Positions 7,898 through 14,855 of a DNA stretch of 64,000 bases are shown in pieces (position 1 is the stretch's first letter; the number at the start of each line of letters is the position of its first letter). A program made the position numbers and the translations under genes. Source of the stretch: Emticicia fluvialis (lineage in GTDB: Bacteria; Bacteroidota; Bacteroidia; Cytophagales; Spirosomataceae); the NCBI RefSeq assembly GCF_024793945.1, contig NZ_JANUSD010000005.1:1-64000 (forward strand), in the 5' to 3' direction. A model generated the notes under the pieces. That model made no database searches, had not been told where the DNA came from, and was given only the letters and a program-made list of their open reading frames with translations.

Positions 7898-8533
7898 TCA
7901 CTTGTCAGGATTTCCTGACTCGTCTATTAAGTTTTCTGTTTGCTCTCCAAATAGCTTATCATTTTCCCAGGTTAATGGGTTATTGATTATATATTGGCTA
8001 ATCGTGTTAAAATCCTTATCGTCTCTAATGATATTGTCCCAGAAACGGCTTTGCCATTCAAAATCAGGTACAATCGGGTGAATATGTTTTGTACAAATTG
8101 ACTTGTAAGGACCAATAATTGATGAAACTGTATTTTTACCCTGATTTCTGAACCGTAATTGGGCATGAGTTTTATCATTTGATAATTCACCGTTCTGTGT
8201 AGAGACAGGGCAATGCCCTGTCTCTACCTCAATATTGGATTCACTATTAATATTAGTCTTATCAAAAATCAAAATGCCATGAATATGATTGGGCATTACA
8301 ACGAAATCACCTAAGGTAACGAATGGAAAATGTTTGGGGATTTCATGCCAAAAACCTTGTACGATAGCCCCTGCCGTAGATAATTTCATTATCCCTTCTT
8401 TACATTCACCCAGAAAATACTGACGATTTTTAGTACAAACAGTAATAAAATAGATTCCATTAGACCCGTAATCCCAATGTGGGTGCCGAGCAGACGGAAT
8501 ACGATATTTGTTCTGAAACTTATCTGCCGACAT
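7898..8533 (-). CDS. REP-associated tyrosine transposase (RAYT, Y1_Tnp)
   Basis: This 211-residue protein is an IS200-like single-strand transposase of the RAYT group. The N-terminus 'YRIPSARHPHWDYGSNGIYFITVCTKNR' (as separate motifs YRIP and GIYFITVCT), the HUH metal site in 'VMPNHIHGIL', and the tyrosine helix 'ISQYIINNPLTW' are all present, so the enzyme looks intact. Two palindromes lie inside the gene: 29 bases at 8199-8227, read as VETGHCPVSTQ, and 16 bases at 7904-7919, read as the extreme C-terminus. The gene precedes leuC by 29 bases in the same direction. RAYTs are usually single-copy domesticated transposases that act on REP palindromes. Confidence 0.88.
   Translation of the reverse strand: MSADKFQNKYRIPSARHPHWDYGSNGIYFITVCTKNRQYFLGECKEGIMKLSTAGAIVQGFWHEIPKHFPFVTLGDFVVMPNHIHGILIFDKTNINSESNIEVETGHCPVSTQNGELSNDKTHAQLRFRNQGKNTVSSIIGPYKSICTKHIHPIVPDFEWQSRFWDNIIRDDKDFNTISQYIINNPLTWENDKLFGEQTENLIDESGNPDK
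7904..7919. repeat. 16-bp palindrome at the end of the RAYT gene
   Basis: GTCAGGATTTCCTGAC has 7-bp complementary arms around a 2-base centre. It encodes part of the last eight residues of the RAYT protein and lies 36 bases upstream of leuC. It could be a REP-type repeat or a weak hairpin in the leuC leader; no T-run follows. Confidence 0.55.
8199..8227. repeat. 29-bp REP-like palindrome inside the RAYT reading frame
   Basis: Arms 8199-8212 (GTAGAGACAGGGCA) and 8214-8227 are perfect complements around one central base. On the gene strand it is read in frame as part of 'VETGHCPVST'. It sits in a variable linker between the HUH half and the tyrosine half, where extra residues would be tolerated. 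Confidence 0.8.
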
Positions 8534-8615
8534 TTCTCTAATTCAACAATACAAATTTGAGTATAATAACTCAATGCGGATTAACGAAATACGACCAAAA
8601 AATAATGTTTTTGGC

Positions 8616-9458
8616 TCATTGGTTTTTCTTGGGCGTAAAACCGTATTTTTCTTTGTAGGCTTTGATGAAATGAGAAACGCTCTCATATCCTATTTCGAGA
8701 CTGATTTCAGAGACGTTCTTTGGGGTATTTTGCAGAAGAAATGAGGCGTATTCTAAGCGCCTGTTTTTGATCCAGGCAGCCGGCGAGGTATGAAATTGTT
8801 GTTCGAAATCACGCTTGAAAACCGACAGACTGCGGCCGGATATCCGCGCTAATTCACTAATAGAAAGGGGTTTAAGATAATAGTTTTCGAGCAGATAGGC
8901 CAGGTCTATTTTCTGACCCTGATAAATTTTGAAGAGTGTTGACTGGAACTGACCCGTTTGGTCCAATTCAAGCAGGTGTAACATCAACTCATTGAATTTC
9001 AGTTTCAGAAACTGATTGAGCAGATTGGTACGGGCACTGAAGAACGGAATAAGCGAATCGACAAACTTATCAAAGTTCTCGTTGCTTTCAAGGCTCAGTA
9101 TTTGTTCAAATGCCCCGTCGGGCGAATCTTCAAAGAGCGAAAGATTTTGCCCTACAAACTCTTTCAGCAGGTTTTCGGGAAAGAAAAAAACAAGGCTGCG
9201 GTAGTTGCTGTCGATAGACTCGTTCATGGAGTAGCAACCCCGTTGAAAGAAAAGAATCTGCCCTTTTTGTACGTGGATGTCTTGTGTAGGAGAAATAAAC
9301 TTCTTTTCGCCTTCCAGCACATACACGATGGCGTGTTCTTCAAAGAAAATCTCATTGCGCGACGGATAGACATTGTTACGGTAAGCAACGAAGGTCATTT
9401 CCTGAATCTTGAGCAATTCAAACTCATTGGCGCTTATGGAAGACGGTACCCTGAGCAT
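8616..9458 (-). CDS. AraC family transcriptional regulator
   Basis: The 280-residue protein has an N-terminal cupin-like sensor half (residues ~10-110; 'AIVYVLEGEKKFISPTQD', 'VQKGQILFFQRG') and a C-terminal pair of helix-turn-helix motifs (about 190-278; 'SISELARISGRSLSVFKRDFEQQF' split as ISELARISGRSLS and FKRDFEQ, then 'VSEISLEIGYESVSHFIKAYK'). This is the ordinary AraC/XylS layout. Its start is three bases after the stop of the MlaF-like ATPase, so it is probably co-transcribed with that transporter. The inducer is unknown. It may regulate the transporter operon or the leu/RAYT genes downstream. Confidence 0.88.
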   Translation of the reverse strand: MLRVPSSISANEFELLKIQEMTFVAYRNNVYPSRNEIFFEEHAIVYVLEGEKKFISPTQDIHVQKGQILFFQRGCYSMNESIDSNYRSLVFFFPENLLKEFVGQNLSLFEDSPDGAFEQILSLESNENFDKFVDSLIPFFSARTNLLNQFLKLKFNELMLHLLELDQTGQFQSTLFKIYQGQKIDLAYLLENYYLKPLSISELARISGRSLSVFKRDFEQQFHTSPAAWIKNRRLEYASFLLQNTPKNVSEISLEIGYESVSHFIKAYKEKYGFTPKKNQ

Positions 9459-9461
9459 TGC

Positions 9462-10220
9462 CTATTTCTTGTTATCACCTCTCATTTTCTGTAAGGCTTT
9501 ATTAGAGAAAACAAACTCTTCCAGTTCTGGGGTAGTGACATCAAGAATGGTCTGGCTACTGCCCTCCCATATTTTTTTTCCTTGGTACAAAAACATAATG
9601 TAGTCACCTATCGAGAGAACCGAGTTCATATCGTGTGTAATAACAACTGTGGTTGTGTTATATTCTTCGGTTATTTCCTGAATCAACTCATCTATTTTTA
9701 TTGAGGTAAGTGGGTCAAGGCCAGAGTTGGGCTCATCACAAAACAGGTATTTCGGGTTCATTACAATGGCTCTGGCTATACCTACCCTTTTCTTCATTCC
9801 ACCCGATATCTCAGAAGGCATCCGGTTTCCGGTTCCTTCCAAACCTACTCTTTGCAAACAAAACTCTACCCGGTCTTTTTTCTCTGCTTCCGGCATTTCG
9901 GTAAGCATATCTAAAGGAAACTGTATATTCTGATGCACGGTTTGCGAATCGAAAAGCGCCCCACCCTGAAACAGTACGCCCATTTCGCGGCGGATATCCT
10001 TCTTGTCTTCCTCTTCTCCCAGATAAAAATCACGGCCATCATAAAGCGTTAAGCCGCCTTCTGGCCGCACCAGGTCTAGCATACATTTTAACAATACGCT
10101 TTTTCCTGTACCGCTTGCCCCGATAACCAGACTTATCTTTCCTTTTTTAAAAACACCACTTACATTATCTAAAACCTTGCGGTCGTTGAAAGACTTCGAA
10201 ATGTTTTTTATTTCTATCAT
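9462..10220 (-). CDS. MlaF-like ABC transporter ATP-binding protein
   Basis: The 252-residue ABC ATPase shows Walker A GASGTGKS (about residues 34-41), signature SGGMKKR, and Walker B 'LFCDEPNSGLDP'. The 'SGGMKKR' variant and 'PNSGLDP' are characteristic of the MlaF/Mkl subfamily, which powers phospholipid or sterol movement across the envelope with an MlaE permease and an MCE protein. The permease gene is directly upstream (61 bases). No MCE (MlaD) gene is in this window, so the substrate-binding partner must be elsewhere. The AraC-type regulator follows after three bases. Confidence 0.88.
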   Translation of the reverse strand: MIEIKNISKSFNDRKVLDNVSGVFKKGKISLVIGASGTGKSVLLKCMLDLVRPEGGLTLYDGRDFYLGEEEDKKDIRREMGVLFQGGALFDSQTVHQNIQFPLDMLTEMPEAEKKDRVEFCLQRVGLEGTGNRMPSEISGGMKKRVGIARAIVMNPKYLFCDEPNSGLDPLTSIKIDELIQEITEEYNTTTVVITHDMNSVLSIGDYIMFLYQGKKIWEGSSQTILDVTTPELEEFVFSNKALQKMRGDNKK

Positions 10221-10281
10221 ATAATTTCAATCCTGAAAAGAACGCTGTGAAGAGTAATGAAAAAACCGGGTTTGCCGGGTA

Positions 10282-11013
10282 TCAGGTCAATAATTCAGCC
10301 AACAGGTAGTCGGCAATTAAAACAGCTATACAACTATTGGTTACGGCCGATGTACTTGCCTGCCCTACTTCTAAAGCCCCGCCCCGGGTGTAATATCCTT
10401 TAAAAGCAGAGATGGTAGAAATAAGAAACCCAAAAACAAAGGCTTTAATAATGGCAATAAAAACATTGAACGGAACAAACGAATATCTGATACCATAGAT
10501 ATAATCTTCGGGGGTAATAATGCCTGTTAGTGTTCCGGCTAGGTAGCCGCCCAGAATACCCAGAAAACCTGAAAGAATAGCCAACAACGGAAACGTAAAC
10601 ATAGAAGCCAGTAATTTAGGCAGCACCAGGTAAGACGCAGAGTTGATTCCCATTACCTCCAGTGCGTCTATCTGCTCGGTTATTTTCATGGTTCCCAGCT
10701 CACCAGCAATGTTAGACCCTATTTTACCTGCAAGCACCACACACATAAAAGTAGATGAGAGCTCCAGGAGGGTCATGTCGCGCACAATATTACTTACTAC
10801 ATATACCGGTATTAAGGGGCTTACCAGGTTGGCTCTTGTCTGCACACAGGTAACGGCGCCAATAAATACAGCCACAATGGAAACAATGAGAACTGAACTG
10901 ACACCAATAGCCAGACACTCGTCTATAAACCGATTCCAGTAAACTTTGAAAGTTTCTCTACGGCTAAATAGTTTCCCCAGAAATATTAAATATTCTCCTA
11001 CAGTTCTTAACAT
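10282..11013 (-). CDS. MlaE/YrbE family ABC transporter permease
   Basis: From the ATG at 11013 the product has 243 residues, the normal size of MlaE permeases. It has five or so hydrophobic segments and conserved stretches such as 'RFIDECLAIGVSSVLIVS', 'ELSSTFMCVVLAGKIGSNIAGELGTMKITEQIDALEVMGI' (core IGSNIAGELGTM and EQIDALEVMGI). It forms the membrane part of an Mla-type lipid transporter with the ATPase downstream. An upstream TTG start at 11034 was rejected because it lies inside a -7 promoter element. It is the first gene of the presumed permease-ATPase-regulator operon. Confidence 0.88.
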   Translation of the reverse strand: MLRTVGEYLIFLGKLFSRRETFKVYWNRFIDECLAIGVSSVLIVSIVAVFIGAVTCVQTRANLVSPLIPVYVVSNIVRDMTLLELSSTFMCVVLAGKIGSNIAGELGTMKITEQIDALEVMGINSASYLVLPKLLASMFTFPLLAILSGFLGILGGYLAGTLTGIITPEDYIYGIRYSFVPFNVFIAIIKAFVFGFLISTISAFKGYYTRGGALEVGQASTSAVTNSCIAVLIADYLLAELLT

Positions 11014-11031
11014 GCTTTTTAACGATATTTG

Positions 11032-11039
11032 CAAAGATA
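11032..11039 (-). promoter_or_regulatory. Putative -7 promoter element for the mla-like operon
   Basis: On the minus strand TATCTTTG matches TAnnTTTG 18 bases before the MlaE ATG, leaving a very short leader. It decides the start: the upstream TTG alternative is part of this element. No matching -33 TTTG was found. Confidence 0.5.
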
Positions 11040-11125
11040 ACGAATAGTTTAATAACGCATTTTAGATAAGAAAGTTTATATTCAAAAACCAGAGCCATAC
11101 CATAAAACAATTAAATGAGCTGAAC

Positions 11126-11833
11126 ATGAGCAAAAAACTGATAGTAGTTTCAGGCGGTAGCCGCGGAATCGGTCGGGCCATTATTGAAATCTTCGCCCAA
11201 AACGGCTTTGATGTACTGGCCTCGGCCCGAAAAGAGGCTGATTTAAAAGAGCTGCAAAACCATATAACCACCCAATATAAAGTAAACTGTTTTATTTATG
11301 CCGCCGACCTGGCCATAAAACAAGAGGTAGCAGGGCTGGTGGGGTTTATTCAGTCGCTCAACAGGCCGGTAGATGTGCTTGTAAATAATGCAGGGAGTTT
11401 CATTCCGGGGAATATCCACGAAGAGCAGGATGGCGTGCTTGAAAGCCTGATAGAAACAAACCTTTACAGCGCGTATTACCTGACCCGCGGACTAATCAAA
11501 GGCATGATTGCCCAAAAAAGCGGGTATATATTTAATATGTGTTCGGTTGCCAGCCTGATGGCCTACCCTAAAGGTGGGTCTTATAGTATTTCAAAATTTG
11601 CCCTGCTGGGTTTCAGCAAAGGCTTGCGCGAAGAAATGAAACCCTATCAAGTAAAAGTAACATCTATTATGCCTGGTGCGGTACTAACAGACAGCTGGGC
11701 GGGTGCAGACATACCAGCCGAAAGGTTTATGCAACCGGCTGATATAGCCAAGACCGTCTGGACTGCCTACTGCCTGTCTGACGGAGCTGTGATTGAAGAA
11801 ATTGTACTGCGCCCACAGAAGGGCGATTTGTAA
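11126..11833 (+). CDS. Short-chain dehydrogenase/reductase
   Basis: The 235-residue protein is a classical SDR oxidoreductase. It has the dinucleotide loop 'SGGSRGIGRAI' at about residues 8-18 (a TGxxxGIG variant), 'DVLVNNAGSF' around 85-94, a catalytic serine in 'CSVASL', and the YxxxK motif 'YSISKFALLGFSKGL' near 150. The fold and NAD(P) binding are clear; the substrate is not. It stands alone on the plus strand, divergent from the mla-like operon, with a strong terminator behind it. The C-terminus 'VIEEIVLRPQKGDL' is family-typical. Confidence 0.88.
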   Translation: MSKKLIVVSGGSRGIGRAIIEIFAQNGFDVLASARKEADLKELQNHITTQYKVNCFIYAADLAIKQEVAGLVGFIQSLNRPVDVLVNNAGSFIPGNIHEEQDGVLESLIETNLYSAYYLTRGLIKGMIAQKSGYIFNMCSVASLMAYPKGGSYSISKFALLGFSKGLREEMKPYQVKVTSIMPGAVLTDSWAGADIPAERFMQPADIAKTVWTAYCLSDGAVIEEIVLRPQKGDL

Positions 11834-11852
11834 AATACATTTTTACAGGAAA

Positions 11853-11886
11853 CAATAAAGCCGGCTTTTATGGGCCGGCTTTATTG
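11853..11886. terminator. Bidirectional terminator between the SDR gene and pdhA
   Basis: A perfect 13-bp stem (CAATAAAGCCGGC at 11853-11865 with 11874-11886) has an 8-base loop. It separates two convergent genes. Confidence 0.8.
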
Positions 11887-11909
11887 CTATTATAAATTAC
11901 TCAGAAAGA

Positions 11910-12926
11910 CTATTCTCTCAGGAAAGGATAATCAGATTGTACGTAAATATCATCAAATGCGGTTTCTGCTTTAGGGAACGGCGATTCTTCTGCAAATTTT
12001 ACCGACTCCTCTACTTTCGCTTTCACTCGTAAATCTATTTCTTCCAATTCTGCTTCTGTAGCTATACCGTTGGTTAAGATACGGTCGCGGCAAAGTTCTA
12101 ACGGGTCGCGGCGTTTCCATTCTTCCACTTCATCCTTGGTACGGTATTTCTGAGGGTCTGACATTGAGTGACCACGGAAACGATAGGTTTTGAACTCAAG
12201 GAAAGTAGGGCCTTCTCCTGCTCTGGCGCGGTCGGCAGCACGTTTTACTGCTTCGTGTACCATTTCAACATCCATCGCGTCTACCGGTTCTGCAGGCATA
12301 TCATACGCCTCACCAATGGTGTATAGTTCTCTTACGTTTGAGGTACGCTCTACCGATGTACCCATGGCATAGCCGTTGTTTTCAACTACAAATATTACGG
12401 GTAATTTCCAGGTCATGGCCATGTTGAACGCCTCGTGCAACGCCCCCTGACGCACAGCGCCATCGCCAAAATAACACATACAAAGGTTTTGCGTACCTTT
12501 ATATTTTTCGGCAAATGCTATACCTGCACCTAACGGAATCTGCGCCCCTACAATACCATGCCCGCCAATAAAGTTTACTTCTTTATCAAAAATGTGCATT
12601 GAGCCCCCTTTACCTTTGGTTGTACCGGTTTCTTTTCCGTACAACTCTGCCATAATTCTGTTGGGGTCAGTACCCAGCGCCAACGGATGGCCGTGGTCTC
12701 TGTAGGCGGTAATCCATTTGTCATCTTTGGTTAATGCCGAAACAGCTCCTGAAGAACAAGCCTCCTGGCCTATATATAAATGACAAAATCCACGAATCTT
12801 TTGCTGCCCATACAACTGGCCGGCCTTCTCTTCAAATTTTCTTTGAAGAAACATAGACTCGTACCAATACATATATGTTTCTTTAGAATACTTTACTTTT
12901 GGTGCTTTTTCTTTGGTAGCTGCCAT
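11910..12926 (-). CDS. pdhA: Pyruvate dehydrogenase E1 component subunit alpha
   Basis: PdhA is the thiamine diphosphate-binding alpha subunit of the heterotetrameric E1, which decarboxylates pyruvate to feed acetyl-CoA formation. The 338 residues show 'FCHLYIGQEACSSGAVSAL', the TPP motif starting 'GDGAVRQGALHEAFNMA' and ending 'ENNGYAMGT', and the phosphorylation-loop region 'TYRFRGHSMSDP'. The beta subunit is not adjacent, so it must be encoded elsewhere. A -7 element lies about 44 bases upstream, and the gene faces the SDR terminator convergently. Confidence 0.94.
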   Translation of the reverse strand: MAATKEKAPKVKYSKETYMYWYESMFLQRKFEEKAGQLYGQQKIRGFCHLYIGQEACSSGAVSALTKDDKWITAYRDHGHPLALGTDPNRIMAELYGKETGTTKGKGGSMHIFDKEVNFIGGHGIVGAQIPLGAGIAFAEKYKGTQNLCMCYFGDGAVRQGALHEAFNMAMTWKLPVIFVVENNGYAMGTSVERTSNVRELYTIGEAYDMPAEPVDAMDVEMVHEAVKRAADRARAGEGPTFLEFKTYRFRGHSMSDPQKYRTKDEVEEWKRRDPLELCRDRILTNGIATEAELEEIDLRVKAKVEESVKFAEESPFPKAETAFDDIYVQSDYPFLRE

Positions 12927-12969
12927 CTCTGATTCTTTTATAATTAAACGTCATTTTGCTTAGACGAAG

Positions 12970-12977
12970 CAAATTTA
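12970..12977 (-). promoter_or_regulatory. Putative -7 promoter element for pdhA
   Basis: On the minus strand TAAATTTG matches TAnnTTTG about 44 bases before the pdhA start. A TTTCG lies near the -33 position but is not an exact TTTG. Confidence 0.45.
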
Positions 12978-13086
12978 TGAATTAAATCATTATCGACGAA
13001 AAATATTGAGATAATCTGTTCATTTAAATAGCCAACCGGGGGGAATTATCACCTGATTCTCCGTCAACCCATGCCTTATAAAACAC

Positions 13087-13114
13087 AAAAAAGCCTCTGA
13101 GTTAACTCAGAGGC
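13087..13114 (-). terminator. Intrinsic terminator of rpsJ
   Basis: A perfect 22-bp palindrome (arms GCCTCTGAGTT and its complement, 13093-13114) is followed on the minus strand by six T. It is 24 bases after the rpsJ stop, so rpsJ is a single-gene transcript here. Confidence 0.85.
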
Positions 13115-13138
13115 CTATCGCAATCAACTAAGAGATAA

Positions 13139-13444
13139 CTATACTTTAATCTCAACGTCAACACCACTTGGTAGTTCCAGTTTCATCAACGCGTCAACAG
13201 TTTTCGGGCTGGCCGAGTAAATGTCGATCAAACGTTTGTAAGTACATAACTGGAATTGCTCACGTGATTTTTTGTTAACGTGCGGAGAACGCAATACAGT
13301 GAAGATTTCTTTGCGAGTAGGCAACGGAATTGGTCCGCTAACAACGGCTCCTGTAGATTTTACAGCCTTCACAATTCTCTCTGCCGATTTGTCCACTAAG
13401 TTGTGGTCAAACGACTTTAATTTGATTCTGATTTTTTGTGACAT
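13139..13444 (-). CDS. rpsJ: 30S ribosomal protein S10
   Basis: The 101-residue product is S10, a small-subunit head protein. It has the usual 'IRIKLKSFDHNLVDKSAERIV', 'GPIPLPTRKEIFTVLRSPHVNKKSREQF' (core GPIPLPTRKE and SPHVNKKSREQF) and the C-terminal 'LMKLELPSGVDVEIKV'. It normally leads the S10 ribosomal operon next to fusA or rplC. Here it has its own promoter element and terminator, with recF upstream and pdhA downstream. Either the gene has moved out of the operon or this is a second copy. The sequence shows no sign of decay. Confidence 0.96.
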   Translation of the reverse strand: MSQKIRIKLKSFDHNLVDKSAERIVKAVKSTGAVVSGPIPLPTRKEIFTVLRSPHVNKKSREQFQLCTYKRLIDIYSASPKTVDALMKLELPSGVDVEIKV

Positions 13445-13533
13445 TGGTTCAAAAATTTTAAGATGAACCCCTCCGAAAGAACCATTTGCTTCAGAAAGGG
13501 CATAAAAAAACGTCGTTTTTTACAACGCGGGTG

Positions 13534-13541
13534 CAAAAATA
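13534..13541 (-). promoter_or_regulatory. Putative -7 promoter element for rpsJ
   Basis: On the minus strand TATTTTTG matches TAnnTTTG, giving a leader of roughly 80 bases before the S10 start. It sits in the recF-rpsJ gap and supports independent transcription of rpsJ. Confidence 0.45.
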
Positions 13542-13618
13542 CGTAAAAACTTGGTACTTATAAAGTTATAAGCGAAAAATTAATAAAAAACATAGAAGCA
13601 AAACCACCTGGCCCAACT

Positions 13619-14722
13619 TTACGAAGCTACGTTTTTATGATTGTCAATACTGAAATACTTTACCTCGGTATCTACCTGTTCCAGAATTTTCCGGGTTCGT
13701 TCAGGCCGGGCATCCGTAATAAAAACCTGCCCGAAAATACCATGATTAATGCTCTCTATCAGGCTGTGAATCCGGCGGTCGTCTAGCTTATCAAAAATAT
13801 CGTCCAGCAGCAGTATGGGCTTTAGCTCTTTCAGTATCTCTATCATTTCAAACTGCGCCAGCCGTAGCGCCATTACAAAAGATTTCTGTTGCCCCTGCGA
13901 GCCAAACTTCTTGATGGGGTAAGTGTCTATCTCAAAAACATAATCATCTTTATGTATGCCTTTGGTAGTGCGTTGCGCCCTTATGTCCGTCTGGCGATTC
14001 TGGCGGAACTCCTGCGTAAAATTATCAACGGCTACTTCAGACTCATACACTATTTCTACCTCTTCCCTACCCTCACTTATTAAGGCATAATGGTTTTTAA
14101 ACACCGGCAGAAAAGTTTCCATAAACTCTTTCCTTTGTTTATGAAGCCTAACGGCCAGTTTTACCAGTGGGTCAGAGTAGGTATCCAGTAAATCATGGTC
14201 CATATAATTACGCTCGGCAAAGATTTTCAACAAGCTGTTTCTTTGCTCAAGAATACGGTTATACTGCTGGTAGTCAGTCAGGTATTCGCTATCCATCTGC
14301 GACAGCACCCCGTCAAAAAACCTTCGTCTTTCTTCGCTGCCCTCTTTAATAAGTTCGGTATCATCCGGGGCAATCAATACTACCGGAAACTGCCCTATGT
14401 GGTCAGCAATACGTTCGTAGGGTTTCTTTTCATACATCATTATTTTACGCTGCCCCCGCTGAATAGTACAGGTAATCTGATGAGTATGGCTGTTTTTACT
14501 AAAAACACCGTCAATCATCATGTAGTCGGCATCATGATTAATGCTGAACACATCCTGGTGGTGCATGGCACTTTTGCTCAGTGCCAGAAAATAAACAGCA
14601 TCAAGCAGATTTGTTTTCCCACTCCCGTTCTCACCCACTATACAATTTACCTGCGGCGAGAAAGTAAATGTGGCTTCTTCGTAATTCTTAAAATTAGATA
14701 GATAGATTTTCTCTAAAAACAT
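13619..14722 (-). CDS. recF: DNA replication and repair protein RecF
   Basis: RecF is an SMC-like ATPase that loads RecA at gaps together with RecO and RecR. From the ATG at 14722 it has 367 residues and begins 'MFLEKIYLSNFKNYEEATF', the canonical RecF N-terminus. Walker A is 'GENGSGKTNLLDAVYFL' (about 30-46). The ABC-type signature region is 'KFGSQGQQKSFVMALRLAQ' and Walker B is 'PILLLDDIFDKLDD'. A start 12 codons upstream was rejected on family grounds. In many bacteria recF is beside dnaA-dnaN, but not here. It is divergent from the sugar transporter. Confidence 0.94.
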   Translation of the reverse strand: MFLEKIYLSNFKNYEEATFTFSPQVNCIVGENGSGKTNLLDAVYFLALSKSAMHHQDVFSINHDADYMMIDGVFSKNSHTHQITCTIQRGQRKIMMYEKKPYERIADHIGQFPVVLIAPDDTELIKEGSEERRRFFDGVLSQMDSEYLTDYQQYNRILEQRNSLLKIFAERNYMDHDLLDTYSDPLVKLAVRLHKQRKEFMETFLPVFKNHYALISEGREEVEIVYESEVAVDNFTQEFRQNRQTDIRAQRTTKGIHKDDYVFEIDTYPIKKFGSQGQQKSFVMALRLAQFEMIEILKELKPILLLDDIFDKLDDRRIHSLIESINHGIFGQVFITDARPERTRKILEQVDTEVKYFSIDNHKNVAS

Positions 14723-14777
14723 TCTGCTGACTTCGATAACAATATCCTCACTACCCAAAACGGGTATCTACTTACCA

Positions 14778-14800
14778 ATCTGTAATACGAAATTACAGAT
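14778..14800. repeat. Palindrome between recF and the sugar transporter
   Basis: ATCTGTAAT at 14778-14786 pairs with ATTACAGAT at 14792-14800 around a 5-base loop. It lies in the divergent intergenic region, where a regulator site or a hairpin in either leader is possible. No T-run follows. Confidence 0.4.
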
Positions 14801-14855
14801 ATTTCCTGAAAATTTAGTTAATTTGTAAGCGTTGTTGCATTTAACCTATCTATTT

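Noticed and set aside
7898..8533. Possible loss of the catalytic tyrosine in the RAYT ('RFWDN' where relatives have 'NYYEH')
   Set aside because: The Y1 nucleophile is in the following helix, 'ISQYIINNP', which is intact; the changed aromatic position is not the catalytic one.
11014..11034. Longer MlaE N-terminus beginning with TTG at 11034
   Set aside because: The extra codons overlap a TAnnTTTG promoter element, and the ATG at 11013 gives the normal family start.
14195..14701. A 168-codon open frame opposite recF
   Set aside because: It lies wholly within recF on the other strand, has no family resemblance or promoter, and RecF motifs in the minus frame are clear. It is a shadow frame.
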